Part shown: one piece after another, positions 25,527 through 34,878 of the stretch | Position numbering within the stretch: position 1 is the first letter of the stretch | Layout: each line of letters starts with the position of its first letter | From: a virus | Length of the DNA stretch: 64,000 bases | Virus record (IMG/VR): IMGVR_UViG_3300037324_000043 | Coordinates: 1-64,000 of that record | Reading direction: 5' to 3' (one strand) | The notes under the pieces: generated by a model | What the model saw: the letters and a program-made list of their open reading frames with translations, nothing else | What the model was told of the DNA's origin: nothing | The model's database searches: none | Translations under genes and position numbers: made by a program

Positions 25527-25913
25527 ATGAAAAAAGTAATGGTTCTCTTTATGTTGCTGTTCAGTATGAACATCTTCGCAAGCGGTTTTTACCCCGACTT
25601 GGAGAAAAAAGAAAAGGTAGAAGTCAGTCAAGATGTGGATTTTGACATTGTAGATGTTGTAAATATTCTAGAGGTAGTAGATGTTGGCAAAAATCAACTA
25701 TGTGATATCTCTGATTTTGATTTGAAAGAAAATTTTAGTGATGAAATCCTGTTATCTCCTGAAGGAGTTTCTGAAAATCGAAGTAAACAATTTAAGGAAA
25801 CAATAAATAAACGACTTCAAGAAAATAGAGAGCTATTCACTAAACAATATAAAGCTAAAATAAATAGTTTTCACTTGCAGGCCTATCGAATTGATGGCTA
25901 TGTTGGTTGGTAA
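25527..25913 (+). CDS. Secreted protein of unknown function, moron-like, 128 aa
   Basis: MKKVMVLFMLLFSMNIFASG is a clear Sec signal peptide, probably cut after Ala18. The mature part is acidic, then basic and helical. It is the only rightward gene inside the internal-virion block and has its own promoter and a strong terminator, the classical layout of a moron expressed independently of the lytic programme. It may alter the surface of a lysogen, but no family is recognised. Confidence 0.7.
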   Translation: MKKVMVLFMLLFSMNIFASGFYPDLEKKEKVEVSQDVDFDIVDVVNILEVVDVGKNQLCDISDFDLKENFSDEILLSPEGVSENRSKQFKETINKRLQENRELFTKQYKAKINSFHLQAYRIDGYVGW

Positions 25914-25933
25914 AGAAATCATATTGATACATT

Positions 25934-25966
25934 AAAAAGCCTCAAGTTAATCCTTGAGGCTTTTTT
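25934..25966. terminator. Bidirectional Rho-independent terminator
   Basis: AAAAAGCCTCAAG (25934-25946) and CTTGAGGCTTTTTT (25953-25966) form a near-perfect hairpin with T-runs on both strands. It ends the rightward secreted-protein gene and the convergent leftward GNAT gene. Confidence 0.88.
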
Positions 25967-25990
25967 CATTTAAACAAACAACAAACAAAC

Positions 25991-26404
25991 TTAAAGCGTT
26001 TTTACCATTTCGCAGGTACCTGTACTTCCTGTAATAAAACCGCAATCTTCAAAGCGATTCTTTAATGAAGGATTTTTAAGGCTTGTAAATAAAAAGGTTT
26101 TACCCATGCCTTTACAAACTTCCGAAATTGTATTTATTAAAAGATTTAAAGATTCCTTTCTTAATTCTCTATCTTTAATATCAAAATTAGCTACAATATA
26201 TTCGACCATGGCCCCTTTGGGAACAGTCGTGTTTATAATAAATCCAGCACATATTTCTTTATCACCATCTTGTATCATTACACCTTGAAGCTCACCGTTA
26301 ACCTGTGGCAAGTAGTCAAGCCCTGGAGGGGGAAATCTGCTATCCTTCCACCACTTTACAAGAGTAGGATAATTGTCATTTTTTAATAGTCTAGCTTGTA
26401 TCAT
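25991..26404 (-). CDS. GNAT-like acetyltransferase, 137 aa
   Basis: The pattern LLKNDNYPTLVKWWKDSRFPPPGLDYLP followed later by EICAGFIINTT and KDRELRKESLNLLINTISEVCKGMG is typical of small GNAT-fold proteins common among virion genes of Bacteroidota podoviruses. The canonical acetyl-CoA loop is not obvious, so the activity is uncertain. It overlaps the upstream gene by four bases, so it is co-translated with tail genes. Confidence 0.65.
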   Translation of the reverse strand: MIQARLLKNDNYPTLVKWWKDSRFPPPGLDYLPQVNGELQGVMIQDGDKEICAGFIINTTVPKGAMVEYIVANFDIKDRELRKESLNLLINTISEVCKGMGKTFLFTSLKNPSLKNRFEDCGFITGSTGTCEMVKTL

Positions 26405-27132
26405 ACGCCTGTTTTTATTGCATTAGTACTGATTGCAAAAAGCTCAGCCTGACCAGTAGATTCCAATTCAAGAGTTACCTCCATGTAGTAACCGTTTATT
26501 TCGGCTCCTTCAATTCTTGAAACCTTTTTTATAAAGCAAAAAGATCCTTGTTGTAGAGTTAAATCTTCTGCAATAGAATTTAAGGTTATGGTAGTTTTTG
26601 TGTGACTATTAATAATTCCTATAAATTCAGATTGATTATTAACTACTTGAAATAAAGCATCACCATTGTTTGTGTTATCTGGTACCTTACCTACTGTTAT
26701 AATCAAATTATTTACAGTATTAATATTCCCTACACCTTGCGTATCACCTCCTTGGGTAATTTCGGTAGACTCTTCTTGTCTTAGAAAAGCAAACTCCTTA
26801 CTTCCTTGAGTCACAAATTCTGAGGTTCTAACTGTGGTTTTGACAAAGTTAGTTTCTACTGTAGATTTCCACTTCCCATCACCTTCTAAAATTAAGTTCT
26901 TAAAAATCTTATCGCTATCAGGAACATCATTAAATACCGTCTTTATTCTTGCGGTAAATTGCTCCCCATAGAAATTACATTTAACATCATTATCCTTGTC
27001 ATTATGTAAATAAAGCTGACCATTTTTCAAGGTGAAAAACCTATTATTTAAGCTTGTAATTCCCCCAGGAGTAAACGGAGATTCCCCCGTCCATCCTTTG
27101 TTTTTTTCAGAAAAATTTAATGTCTGTGCCAT
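26401..27132 (-). CDS. Tail nozzle-associated protein, 243 aa
   Basis: The start (NFSEKNKGWTGESPFTPGG, then SLNNRFFTLKNGQLYLHN) resembles a segment that, from memory, lies inside the large muzzle/nozzle proteins of crAss-like phages. Here it is a separate polypeptide encoded five bases downstream of the 1544-residue nozzle gene. The remainder is beta-rich. It probably assembles with the nozzle; the relationship is inferred from sequence pattern and position. Confidence 0.65.
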   Translation of the reverse strand: MAQTLNFSEKNKGWTGESPFTPGGITSLNNRFFTLKNGQLYLHNDKDNDVKCNFYGEQFTARIKTVFNDVPDSDKIFKNLILEGDGKWKSTVETNFVKTTVRTSEFVTQGSKEFAFLRQEESTEITQGGDTQGVGNINTVNNLIITVGKVPDNTNNGDALFQVVNNQSEFIGIINSHTKTTITLNSIAEDLTLQQGSFCFIKKVSRIEGAEINGYYMEVTLELESTGQAELFAISTNAIKTGV

Positions 27133-27137
27133 TTTAG

Positions 27138-30100
27138 TTATTGTGCTTGTGTTCCTTGATTTATACTGTATTGTCGTGTTACATCTCCTGTTGAGAATGT
27201 AAGTGTGGTGTTTCTACGAAGTCCACTATTGTTTTGTGAAACTAAAACTGTTACTGTTCCGTTACCAGACCCAGAAAGAGGAGTAGGAGTTACCCATGTG
27301 ACTTGCTTATCTACAATCCAATTAGTATTAGAGTTTACAGTAATTGTGAAGGATTGTTGATCTCTGCTTAATACACTGCTGTCTGGAGTTATTGTTAGTC
27401 TTTCCTCAATTTCTTCACCCTCTTCCGTAATGTTTATTGTAACCCTAGCGTTTTCGCTTTGAACTACACCATTAGATAGTCTGTAGAAAAAAGAATCAGA
27501 ATCCAAGCTTTTCAAAGTGTGTGTATATTTTATTGTATTATCATCATTTACTTCTATATGACCAAGTTGAGGCTGAGACATAATTAAAACCTCAATAGTT
27601 TGAGGGTCAACACCTATATCATTTGCAAGAACGTTTAGATTTCTTACTGCTTTAGAAGTAACATCGAAAATATCATTATTAGCAATTAGTGGTGGGTTTT
27701 TGTCTTGATAATCCCATATAAGATATAGGTCCTGAGTTCTATTTACACGGGTAAAATCAAAACTTATTTGATCTATAAAACTATTGATAGAAACTTGGGT
27801 TCGTGTTGTTTCGGGAAATGTTGCATCAGTTAAAATATTATCTATATTAGCTTCATTATACGCTTGGGAGCTTACTAAATAGCCTAGCCTGTTTAGTTTG
27901 TTAGCGCTAAAAATTCCCGTAGTACTGGAATCTTTAAAAGCCTGTATGTTTACAGACCTTCCTCTTTCTGGAAATCTTGAATTCCCCTCTAATCCTTCTT
28001 GAACTTCAAATTTGCTAACAAGAAATTCTTCAAACAAGTGATCTTCACTAAAGAAAGATCCAGCTCCCCATTTATATCTATTTATTATTGTCGTGCCTAT
28101 ATCGCTTTGATCGGCTAAAACTATACTTATTACTTTCATTGGAATACCAAGAGGACAAACATTAGTAACTTGAATTGTTGCCGTATCGCTTACTGGTGTA
28201 ATTGTAACCTGAATTGTATTTTTAGTTAAATCGGTTCTGGGAATTTCTAAACTAGAGGACTCTGTTACGCCATTATCGCTGTAAATAACTCCGTCGTAAA
28301 CAGCAGAAATATTAACTTCTCCATTAGTTACCTCAGTATTTAGAACTGTTTCTCCCAAAAGAAAATTTATGTTTAGTACAAATGTGAATGCTTCGGTGAT
28401 TGTTTTCTGAATAACATTTCCACAAAAAGCATTAAGATTTTCAGATATTTCATCTTCTATACTAATCACGTACTTTTTAAAATAAGCATCATACCCCCCT
28501 ATCTTTCTGGAAGTAGGATTTTCTATAAAAAGATTTCTAAAATGAGAAGACATTCCGTAATTAATTTCAGTAACCCCATCTGCGGATAGCCTCATTGGAA
28601 CTCCCCTTCTAGCATTTATCCAGTTTACTCTATTTCCGTCCACCGCTAAGCTTTCTGGATTTTTACCTATTCCGTTATTTCCTGCGTATGGAATATATTT
28701 TCCAAGTATTTCAGGTATTGTTGCTAATACGCCTTGACCATTAGCCATTGATAATAAATCCTTTCCAAAGAGGACGTAGCCAGTCTTTTCTTCTTGAAGC
28801 ACTAAAAGATTGCCTTCTCTAGATAAAGTCCTCTGTATGCTTCCGTGCTGCTTATCTATCTCTTTAAAATTAGCATTACTTAGGTTAAATTCATTTAATC
28901 CGTTTATGTTGGTGCTTTCTATGTAAGGTTTTCCGTAAGTGTGATCCGCAAATCTTCTTATCTCTCGATACTCTTCTACACTAGTTGATGAAGGCCTTGT
29001 ATCAATGCTTAAATAATTCGTGTTGAATTCATCTCTTATTCTAAAGCTTTCAATACCGTTTCCTTGCGTGTAACAATTAAAAAAGTCCATCTCAACTATT
29101 GCATCATCAACACCTTCAGAAAAATCTTGATTTTGAACGTTACCTTTATGCTGACCATCTACCACATCAAAGCACTGTTCTGTTTCAAAAAATATATCTG
29201 AATCAGCTTGTTTTGGAAGTGTTTCAAAAACATAAACACCACTACCTATACGTACAATAATTTTAGCTTGTATTCGTCCTTTTCTTACCCTATTTGAAAC
29301 AATTCTATCTTCTGTGCTTCCAGAAAGTAGACCTATGACCCTTAAGTATAACTTTTGGTTAGAAGAATCTCCAAAAGGGCCAGTGCCTCTTACAAGTTCA
29401 ATATTAGGTAAGTAGTCAAAGTTAAACTCTTCTGAGCCGTCGTCAGCTAAGAGCGTTGTTCTGCTTAATATGACCTCTCTAAACCATTCCTCAATACTAT
29501 CGTATTGTCTTTGTGCAAAAAATTGAGTATCATAAGTGACGTTTTTAAATCCATCATCATAGTTTCTTGAACTGTTTAAAAATAAAGTTATTGAGGTTCC
29601 TGAAGGTATTTCAAGTTCTGAATCTTCAAGCTCTGAATCTTCAGGTTCAATTTTGGTAAACAAATCAAGGTAAGTTACTGGAAAAGTAAATGGACTATAA
29701 CCCTCTGGAGCTTCACTTGCTTTTACATCAAAATCGCCTCTATTCATAGAGAATCCTTTCGGCATTATTTTCATGTACACCCCTCTTCTTTCTATTATGT
29801 CATTTTCGTCTTCATCTTGATTATTTAAGATAAAATCCTCTTCCTTAACTTCAATTTCCAGAACCTTAATTTTAATAGGATTGGTCATTACTATTTGTCC
29901 AGCCTTTTTAATAATTAAAAAATCACCTACTGAAATCTTGTCTTTATTGTTGCCTTCAAGTTTACAAAATGTATAAAAATCTTCTGAATAAAATTCAGTA
30001 ACATAAAGTGTTTGGTAGGCAAGTGGATTCGATTTTACTACAAGCTTATATCGATCAGCCCAATATGGAGCAGGACCAGTAATTGTTGCGACTAATTTGT

Positions 30101-31772
30101 TCTGAAAAGAAGAGAAAGCTTGAGGAATAAATATAGTATTGCTCTTGGAAGTTAGGACACTACTTCTTCTTCCGTATTTATCCATATAAACTTTTCCAAC
30201 TTCATAATTTCTATTCGTCTTAGTTGTACCAGAGTTAATATCATTGGTAATCGAAAAACTAGTTCCTGCGGTAAATGTTATTGGAACTGTTACTGTAGAA
30301 TTATCACTAACGTTTTTAAAAACTAGAGAATCGATAGCTAATGCAGAATCACCCCCAGAGGTGCTTTTAAATATTCTTGGAGGATCTTGAAGCACTAGGT
30401 TAGAAGGTGGACTGTAGCTATTTTGTTGATTATAGTTTTGTTGAAAATCTGAATTTATAATATCTATAAATACCCCAAAAGATGAGCTTCCAAATAAGCT
30501 AGTTAAGTTTGCATAATCAGAATCAAGAGTATGGAAAAAAGTATTGCCATAACCAGGAGCACCATTAATATCAGTCTCTATACTTATAACCATGATTAAA
30601 CCCTCTTGCAATGGATATGCGTTAGGATTTGTTATTAAAATTCTTTGTGGATCTGCAAAAGAAATATCCAATATATTACCACTTTCTAAGGCTTGTGTTT
30701 TTACAGAAATAGTATAATCAATATTGATTGGAACACCTTCGCTATCCTCTATATTATAACCTTCAACATAATTACTAAAAACTGGAATGTTTTCTAATAA
30801 GGATAAAGCCTTAGCAAGTCTGGGAACATTATCAAAAGACCTAAATAGCTGATCACTAGGTAAAGGAGTGATAGTTTTGTTGTTGGAAAACAAAAAGCTC
30901 TTTGTTTGATTGTCTCCCCATCCGCTTTTACTTTTACTAAAAGTTTCAATGATCATCAAAGAATTACTCAAAGTTTCTTTTACTAAGAGTTGGATTTCTG
31001 TGACTTGTTTTTCTCCAGTATTAAATTCAATTTTGGCAGCATTAAAAGAATTGATCATTCCTAAATTATCTAAAGTAAAATAATCTAAGTCAAAGGGTTG
31101 TGGAGTAAAGTTGTAATTACTAAAATCGGAAGGTGCGCTATATTCGCCATCAAGATATCTAAATCTAGAGGCAAATAGAAAAAATCTTTCTTCATTATTA
31201 TTGCCTCCGTCCAAGGTGTAGGTCGGTGTTATTTTTGGAGCTTTTCTTGGCGGTTTTTTTATAAGCAAGATATCCTCTTCTACAAACCCATTTACCCCAT
31301 AGGTTTTAGCTCTCTCGATGTTTATGCATATTGGTTGCATATTATCATCAGTAAACAAAAGGAGGTCGCTCTTGACCTGTTGAGTGTTGACTTTAACAAT
31401 TCCTGTAATAAGATGATCTTTGTGAAGAGAAAAAACACGGGAGCCTTCTTCTCTAGTATCTCCTAAAACCAATGATTGTACTTTATTGAGATCATCCCAT
31501 TCGAATAAAAAACTTCCTAAATCAGAAAGAACCAACCAGTATATTTTTTTTCGAAATTCATCTGAAAAATTACCCATGTCTAGAGGATTTTCTCCCACGT
31601 CATAGCTAGTCAACTTTTTATTGGAAAGCATGACTTCTATGGCCCCCATATCATCCCCTTCGCTATTGATAACTTCAACCCCAAAAGCATCTCTATACTC
31701 TCCTTTTGGCATCAATCTTATGTCTGCATCTTTATTAAGACGGCCTTTTACAAAGTTTTGCTTAAATATCAT
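27138..31772 (-). CDS. Tail nozzle (muzzle-like) protein with Ig-like and BACON domains, 1544 aa
   Basis: The N-terminus GRLNKDADIRLMPKGEYRDA followed by a segment ending GAIEVMLSN is characteristic of the distal tail nozzle of crAss-like podoviruses. Residues about 1360-1450 form an Ig-like repeat (NVLANDIGVDPQTIEVL, then TIKYTH, then DSFFYRLSNG). The last 90 residues match a BACON domain (LTITPDSSVLSRD, then NTNWIVD, then STGDVTRQYSINQG). BACON domains are thought to bind glycans or mucin-like surfaces, so the tip may aid host adsorption. It overlaps the ring gene by four bases. Confidence 0.85.
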   Translation of the reverse strand: MIFKQNFVKGRLNKDADIRLMPKGEYRDAFGVEVINSEGDDMGAIEVMLSNKKLTSYDVGENPLDMGNFSDEFRKKIYWLVLSDLGSFLFEWDDLNKVQSLVLGDTREEGSRVFSLHKDHLITGIVKVNTQQVKSDLLLFTDDNMQPICINIERAKTYGVNGFVEEDILLIKKPPRKAPKITPTYTLDGGNNNEERFFLFASRFRYLDGEYSAPSDFSNYNFTPQPFDLDYFTLDNLGMINSFNAAKIEFNTGEKQVTEIQLLVKETLSNSLMIIETFSKSKSGWGDNQTKSFLFSNNKTITPLPSDQLFRSFDNVPRLAKALSLLENIPVFSNYVEGYNIEDSEGVPINIDYTISVKTQALESGNILDISFADPQRILITNPNAYPLQEGLIMVISIETDINGAPGYGNTFFHTLDSDYANLTSLFGSSSFGVFIDIINSDFQQNYNQQNSYSPPSNLVLQDPPRIFKSTSGGDSALAIDSLVFKNVSDNSTVTVPITFTAGTSFSITNDINSGTTKTNRNYEVGKVYMDKYGRRSSVLTSKSNTIFIPQAFSSFQNKLVATITGPAPYWADRYKLVVKSNPLAYQTLYVTEFYSEDFYTFCKLEGNNKDKISVGDFLIIKKAGQIVMTNPIKIKVLEIEVKEEDFILNNQDEDENDIIERRGVYMKIMPKGFSMNRGDFDVKASEAPEGYSPFTFPVTYLDLFTKIEPEDSELEDSELEIPSGTSITLFLNSSRNYDDGFKNVTYDTQFFAQRQYDSIEEWFREVILSRTTLLADDGSEEFNFDYLPNIELVRGTGPFGDSSNQKLYLRVIGLLSGSTEDRIVSNRVRKGRIQAKIIVRIGSGVYVFETLPKQADSDIFFETEQCFDVVDGQHKGNVQNQDFSEGVDDAIVEMDFFNCYTQGNGIESFRIRDEFNTNYLSIDTRPSSTSVEEYREIRRFADHTYGKPYIESTNINGLNEFNLSNANFKEIDKQHGSIQRTLSREGNLLVLQEEKTGYVLFGKDLLSMANGQGVLATIPEILGKYIPYAGNNGIGKNPESLAVDGNRVNWINARRGVPMRLSADGVTEINYGMSSHFRNLFIENPTSRKIGGYDAYFKKYVISIEDEISENLNAFCGNVIQKTITEAFTFVLNINFLLGETVLNTEVTNGEVNISAVYDGVIYSDNGVTESSSLEIPRTDLTKNTIQVTITPVSDTATIQVTNVCPLGIPMKVISIVLADQSDIGTTIINRYKWGAGSFFSEDHLFEEFLVSKFEVQEGLEGNSRFPERGRSVNIQAFKDSSTTGIFSANKLNRLGYLVSSQAYNEANIDNILTDATFPETTRTQVSINSFIDQISFDFTRVNRTQDLYLIWDYQDKNPPLIANNDIFDVTSKAVRNLNVLANDIGVDPQTIEVLIMSQPQLGHIEVNDDNTIKYTHTLKSLDSDSFFYRLSNGVVQSENARVTINITEEGEEIEERLTITPDSSVLSRDQQSFTITVNSNTNWIVDKQVTWVTPTPLSGSGNGTVTVLVSQNNSGLRRNTTLTFSTGDVTRQYSINQGTQAQ

Positions 31773-32584
31773 TTTGGCATAGAATTAATTTCACGACCTA
31801 TTGTTAAAAAATCGAAATTTAGAGAAGCAATTAAGGCTTTGTGTCTTTCGGTGTTGTACCTATTTCTAGCTGAGGACTTATCGTACTGATTTGCATTCCT
31901 TCTTGTTGATATAATTTCAGAAATCGCAAACCACCTTACAGCGTCTTGCAGGTCTTTGTGAACTTTTATTTCCTCTTCTCTTATATTTTCAAGATCCAAC
32001 CCGTCTGATAAATATTCAATAACAACATCTTGATCTTCAAGGTTACTGCTAAAATGAATAGTACCTCTTTCCTCGTTTACTTTAAACTCTCCATGTTTAG
32101 ACAAAAGAGAAGTGTCTTGTGTAGACTCAAAAGTGTGTCTAATATGTGGTGTTTGGTAAGCATTAGCCATATCTGTTGTTAGCAGCTCTCCTTCGTGATT
32201 AAAAAGGATTTCATGCTTATAATTTTGAAGATATCCGGATGCTGTATTTATTTTGTTGTTGATATTCAAAGGTTGTAAACGTCCTTCTTCATTTATCACA
32301 GAAACCCTAATCCAATTAACATAGTTCTGGGGCAGGGCAAAATACAAGTTAGGACCCACCGTTAATTGAGCCACATTAAACATTTTTTGAGTAGCATTAT
32401 TTACTACTCGAATACCTTTTTTTAATTTTCTTACAATTTGGCTTCTTTTTGTATTAGCCAAAAAACTATCTGTATCGGTTGTGTCGGCAAGCATATCATC
32501 TACTAAATCCTTAAGAGTGATATATTGGTATTTGCCCCAATTTTTCTTATCAGCATAGTAGTCTGAAGGTTTTTGTATAGCCAT
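31769..32584 (-). CDS. Probable tail ring/connector protein, 271 aa
   Basis: Immediately upstream of the nozzle gene and two bases from the 229-residue gene. The pattern DYYADKKNWGKYQYITLKDL and LYFALPQNYVNWIRVSVI, with a C-terminal HKDLQDAVRWFAISEIISTRR, resembles adaptor/ring proteins between portal and nozzle in crAss-like phages (tail tubular A analogue). The assignment rests on gene order, size and pattern. Confidence 0.7.
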   Translation of the reverse strand: MAIQKPSDYYADKKNWGKYQYITLKDLVDDMLADTTDTDSFLANTKRSQIVRKLKKGIRVVNNATQKMFNVAQLTVGPNLYFALPQNYVNWIRVSVINEEGRLQPLNINNKINTASGYLQNYKHEILFNHEGELLTTDMANAYQTPHIRHTFESTQDTSLLSKHGEFKVNEERGTIHFSSNLEDQDVVIEYLSDGLDLENIREEEIKVHKDLQDAVRWFAISEIISTRRNANQYDKSSARNRYNTERHKALIASLNFDFLTIGREINSMPK

Positions 32585-32586
32585 AA

Positions 32587-33276
32587 TTAAGAAGCGTTAT
32601 CTTGGTTAAAATCTATACTCTCTTGCTGCATAGTGTATGATAATAAATCAGTCTCTTTAAGATTTACACCAAACGCCATAAGAACCCTTCTTACCATTTC
32701 ATTTTCTTCGCTAGAGTGGATATCCGCATCTTGGAAGTTAGCATCATCAGGGTTAAATAACTCTACATCATTTACACTTGTATAAGTCCATTTTGGATAT
32801 TTTATGTTTCTCAAATACGATATCCTTACTTTGCTACCGTCTTGAATTGGAGCAATCAATATATTTTTTCCAATAATTGTATAGACTGGATATTGAGTAG
32901 TGGCTAAGCTTTTTTGAATATTAAATTCCCTTCTGTTTCTGCAAAACTCTAGAGTTCCACCTTCTACTATTTCAGACTCATCTAGATATCTCCAATCGGA
33001 AGGAAGTTCTATGCGACTGCCTTCTACAGTAATTGGCTCGGATTCTTCAAGGTAGTGTAATATCTTTTCGCTGTAAGTATCTGGTATGTTAGCAATTCCT
33101 CCGCTAATTACACCTCTATTTTCTCTTACAATTAATCGATTTAAGTCATAAAAGTATTCTTCATTACGAGACTGTATGGAATCATGAAGAGCAAGCTCAA
33201 ATTTTCCTGGGGTAAAGTTCCCTCTCATCTGAGTGTTTATAAAGAATTCTACCTTCTTTTTAATTTGATCTATCAT
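32587..33276 (-). CDS. Probable tail ring/connector protein, 229 aa
   Basis: First gene of the leftward tail operon, downstream of a -7 box at 33306. The helical N-terminus (QIKKKVEFFINTQMRGNFTPG) and the beta-rich middle (IELPSDWRYLDES, then NILIAPIQDGSKVRISYLR) fit a connector/ring subunit of short-tailed phages. No catalytic motif. It sits next to a second ring-like gene and the nozzle. Confidence 0.7.
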   Translation of the reverse strand: MIDQIKKKVEFFINTQMRGNFTPGKFELALHDSIQSRNEEYFYDLNRLIVRENRGVISGGIANIPDTYSEKILHYLEESEPITVEGSRIELPSDWRYLDESEIVEGGTLEFCRNRREFNIQKSLATTQYPVYTIIGKNILIAPIQDGSKVRISYLRNIKYPKWTYTSVNDVELFNPDDANFQDADIHSSEENEMVRRVLMAFGVNLKETDLLSYTMQQESIDFNQDNAS

Positions 33277-33305
33277 TTTGCTATAAGTAAAATTTATATC
33301 TAATA

Positions 33306-33313
33306 CAAAAATA
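33306..33313 (-). promoter_or_regulatory. Predicted -7 box (TATTTTTG), leftward
   Basis: CAAAAATA on the plus strand, 29 bases upstream of the ATG at 33276, giving the ring/nozzle genes a promoter of their own. A second match (CAAATATA, 33355-33362) lies farther upstream. Confidence 0.5.
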
Positions 33314-33374
33314 ATAGATTTAAAGTGTTATTTTAGTATAAATATTATATAAATCAAATATATATTTACAGCCA

Positions 33375-33581
33375 TTGGATGATCTAGAAAAAAAAGTACT
33401 CAAAGAGGTTTCGGACTACCACGATAAAACAAACGGGAAGTGTGGTATAAGCGCTATGCTAATTGCAGAAAAACTCAACATAAGCTTTTCAGAATTAAGG
33501 GAAACACTAAACAATCTCAATGACAAAAAAGCCTTCACCATTAAAAAAGGAATTAACAGCATACTAATATTTAAAAAATGA
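33375..33581 (+). CDS. Small winged-helix-like protein, 68 aa, TTG start
   Basis: The pattern CGISAMLIAEKLNISFSELRETLNNLNDKKAFTIKKG followed by SILIFKK fits a compact winged helix with a beta wing, so it is probably a DNA-binding regulator. No ATG gives a full domain; the TTG at 33375 does. It is the first gene of the rightward cargo island and overlaps the next gene by four bases. Confidence 0.6.
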   Translation: MDDLEKKVLKEVSDYHDKTNGKCGISAMLIAEKLNISFSELRETLNNLNDKKAFTIKKGINSILIFKK

Positions 33582-33790
33582 TATCACAAGAAAAATTACA
33601 AGAAAGCATACATTTTAATTCTCTGGATCATATCCAAAAACAAATGATATTGAAAAAGGACAATAGAGAAAAGATTTCTCTAGGATTAATAATGAGTGAA
33701 CTAAGGGGCTTTGATTTTTGGCTTGAAAAATGCCAACCCTCGGATCGCCTTAAAACAATAGTACAAGAATTAATTGATAACAAATTATGA
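33578..33790 (+). CDS. Hypothetical protein, 70 aa
   Basis: An unrecognised helical protein overlapping both neighbours by four bases (ATGA junctions), so it is translationally coupled with them. Probably soluble. Confidence 0.6.
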   Translation: MISQEKLQESIHFNSLDHIQKQMILKKDNREKISLGLIMSELRGFDFWLEKCQPSDRLKTIVQELIDNKL

Positions 33791-34110
33791 GTAAAGAAAA
33801 AAACAACCAAAAAGTAACTGACAATGATTGTTATACATTGTTAAGTGCTGGCGAAAAAGAGAGACTACTTAAAAACTTCTTACTAGACCAATTTGATTTC
33901 AAGGAGTTAAAAAAGGTTGGTTTTTATAATAAGGATATAAAAAATAATGACTACCAAAAACAAGCAGAAAGGATTTGTAAATATTTTGGATATGAAACAG
34001 TCTACGAATATAACTTTAAAACTACTTACGCACATATAAGTTACGTTAAAGGACACGAACCCCAAAACCAGACTTTTTTAACGGAGTTTAAGGCTTGGCA
34101 CGAAAGTTAG
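33787..34110 (+). CDS. Hypothetical protein, 107 aa
   Basis: Not recognised. A charged N-terminal half with probable helices and a C-terminal part rich in aromatic residues (YFGYETVYEYNFKTTYAHISY). It is the last of three genes joined by ATGA overlaps, followed by the first of two copies of a short intergenic repeat. Confidence 0.6.
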   Translation: MSKEKNNQKVTDNDCYTLLSAGEKERLLKNFLLDQFDFKELKKVGFYNKDIKNNDYQKQAERICKYFGYETVYEYNFKTTYAHISYVKGHEPQNQTFLTEFKAWHES

Positions 34111-34127
34111 CTTGCACTTAACACATG

Positions 34128-34141
34128 AATAACACAACTTA
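34128..34141 (+). repeat. Intergenic leader repeat, copy 1
   Basis: AATAACACAACTTA, exact 14-base match to 34434-34447. Both copies follow a TAGCTTG element about 10-20 bases upstream and precede an A-rich leader and an ATG. This suggests duplicated gene-plus-leader units or a shared expression signal. Confidence 0.7.
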
Positions 34142-34155
34142 ATAAATATAAAATT

Positions 34156-34416
34156 ATGAATATAAATATAGTAATAGCAATTTTAGGAACATTAATAGCA
34201 GATTGGTTATTTGCATTTTTATTTAATTTCAACAAAAAGAAACAACTAAAGCGTGATGAAGATTTATTTATATTTAAGTTGGAACAGATACTTAAAGATA
34301 AAAATACAACGGGTAAAGATAGAAAAGCTAACGCATTAGAACTATGTCGAATGACAGAGGGTAAAATTTCAGCTGGTGCTTATTTTGCATTGTGTGATGT
34401 AGAACTAAAAGACTAA
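34156..34416 (+). CDS. Small membrane protein, 86 aa
   Basis: An N-terminal membrane segment (VIAILGTLIADWLFAFLF) is followed by a charged cytoplasmic helical domain. No known motif. Copies of the intergenic leader repeat flank it on both sides. Confidence 0.65.
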   Translation: MNINIVIAILGTLIADWLFAFLFNFNKKKQLKRDEDLFIFKLEQILKDKNTTGKDRKANALELCRMTEGKISAGAYFALCDVELKD

Positions 34417-34433
34417 ATAGCTTGTAACAAACT

Positions 34434-34447
34434 AATAACACAACTTA
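34434..34447 (+). repeat. Intergenic leader repeat, copy 2
   Basis: Second exact copy of AATAACACAACTTA, located 16 bases before the ATG at 34463. Confidence 0.7.
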
Positions 34448-34462
34448 TTTAAAAACTAAAAA

Positions 34463-34636
34463 ATGGGAGGATTAGCGAGAATTTGTAAGATGTACGGCTC
34501 CATGGAAGTGACTGACGCAAATGGAAAAAAGGTAACTTGGGTTTGGGATTATGTGAATGATAAAGCAAGGGTGAAAACTGAAATGACTTTAAGTGAGCGA
34601 ACGGCAAGCGAGAAAGCGAAATGGTTAGGGAAATAA
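34463..34636 (+). CDS. Conserved small phage protein, 57 aa
   Basis: MGGLARICKMYGSM, then WVWDYVNDKARVKTEMT and SEKAKWLGK: this compact pattern (LARxCKxYGSM, VWDYxxDK, SEKAKW) is familiar from Bacteroidota phage genomes, where it has no known function. Its stop overlaps the next ATG (TAATG), so translation is coupled. Confidence 0.65.
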   Translation: MGGLARICKMYGSMEVTDANGKKVTWVWDYVNDKARVKTEMTLSERTASEKAKWLGK

Positions 34637-34878
34637 TGGAAAAAATAGAAAATAAGATTGATTGGAGTAAGATTAATTTCAAATCTTGGAAACCAAATTT
34701 GATACAAAGACTTCTTATAAAGCTAGGAATTATTAAAGATAAGAGATTTAATGCTTCACAACTTGACTGGCAATTACTAGATGAAGCAGCTCATTTTGAC
34801 TTTGGTATTATGAATAAAAATAAATCTTTGAACTTATGTACGTACCTGATAAAGAAAACCCATCAAGCAAAAGAGTAG
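34636..34878 (+). CDS. Hypothetical protein, 80 aa
   Basis: The ATG at 34636 overlaps the preceding stop and is preferred over an in-frame ATG at 34621 inside the previous gene. The pattern IDWSKINFKSWKPNLIQRLLIKLGI suggests an amphipathic helical protein. Function unknown; its last 43 bases overlap the next gene. Confidence 0.6.
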   Translation: MEKIENKIDWSKINFKSWKPNLIQRLLIKLGIIKDKRFNASQLDWQLLDEAAHFDFGIMNKNKSLNLCTYLIKKTHQAKE

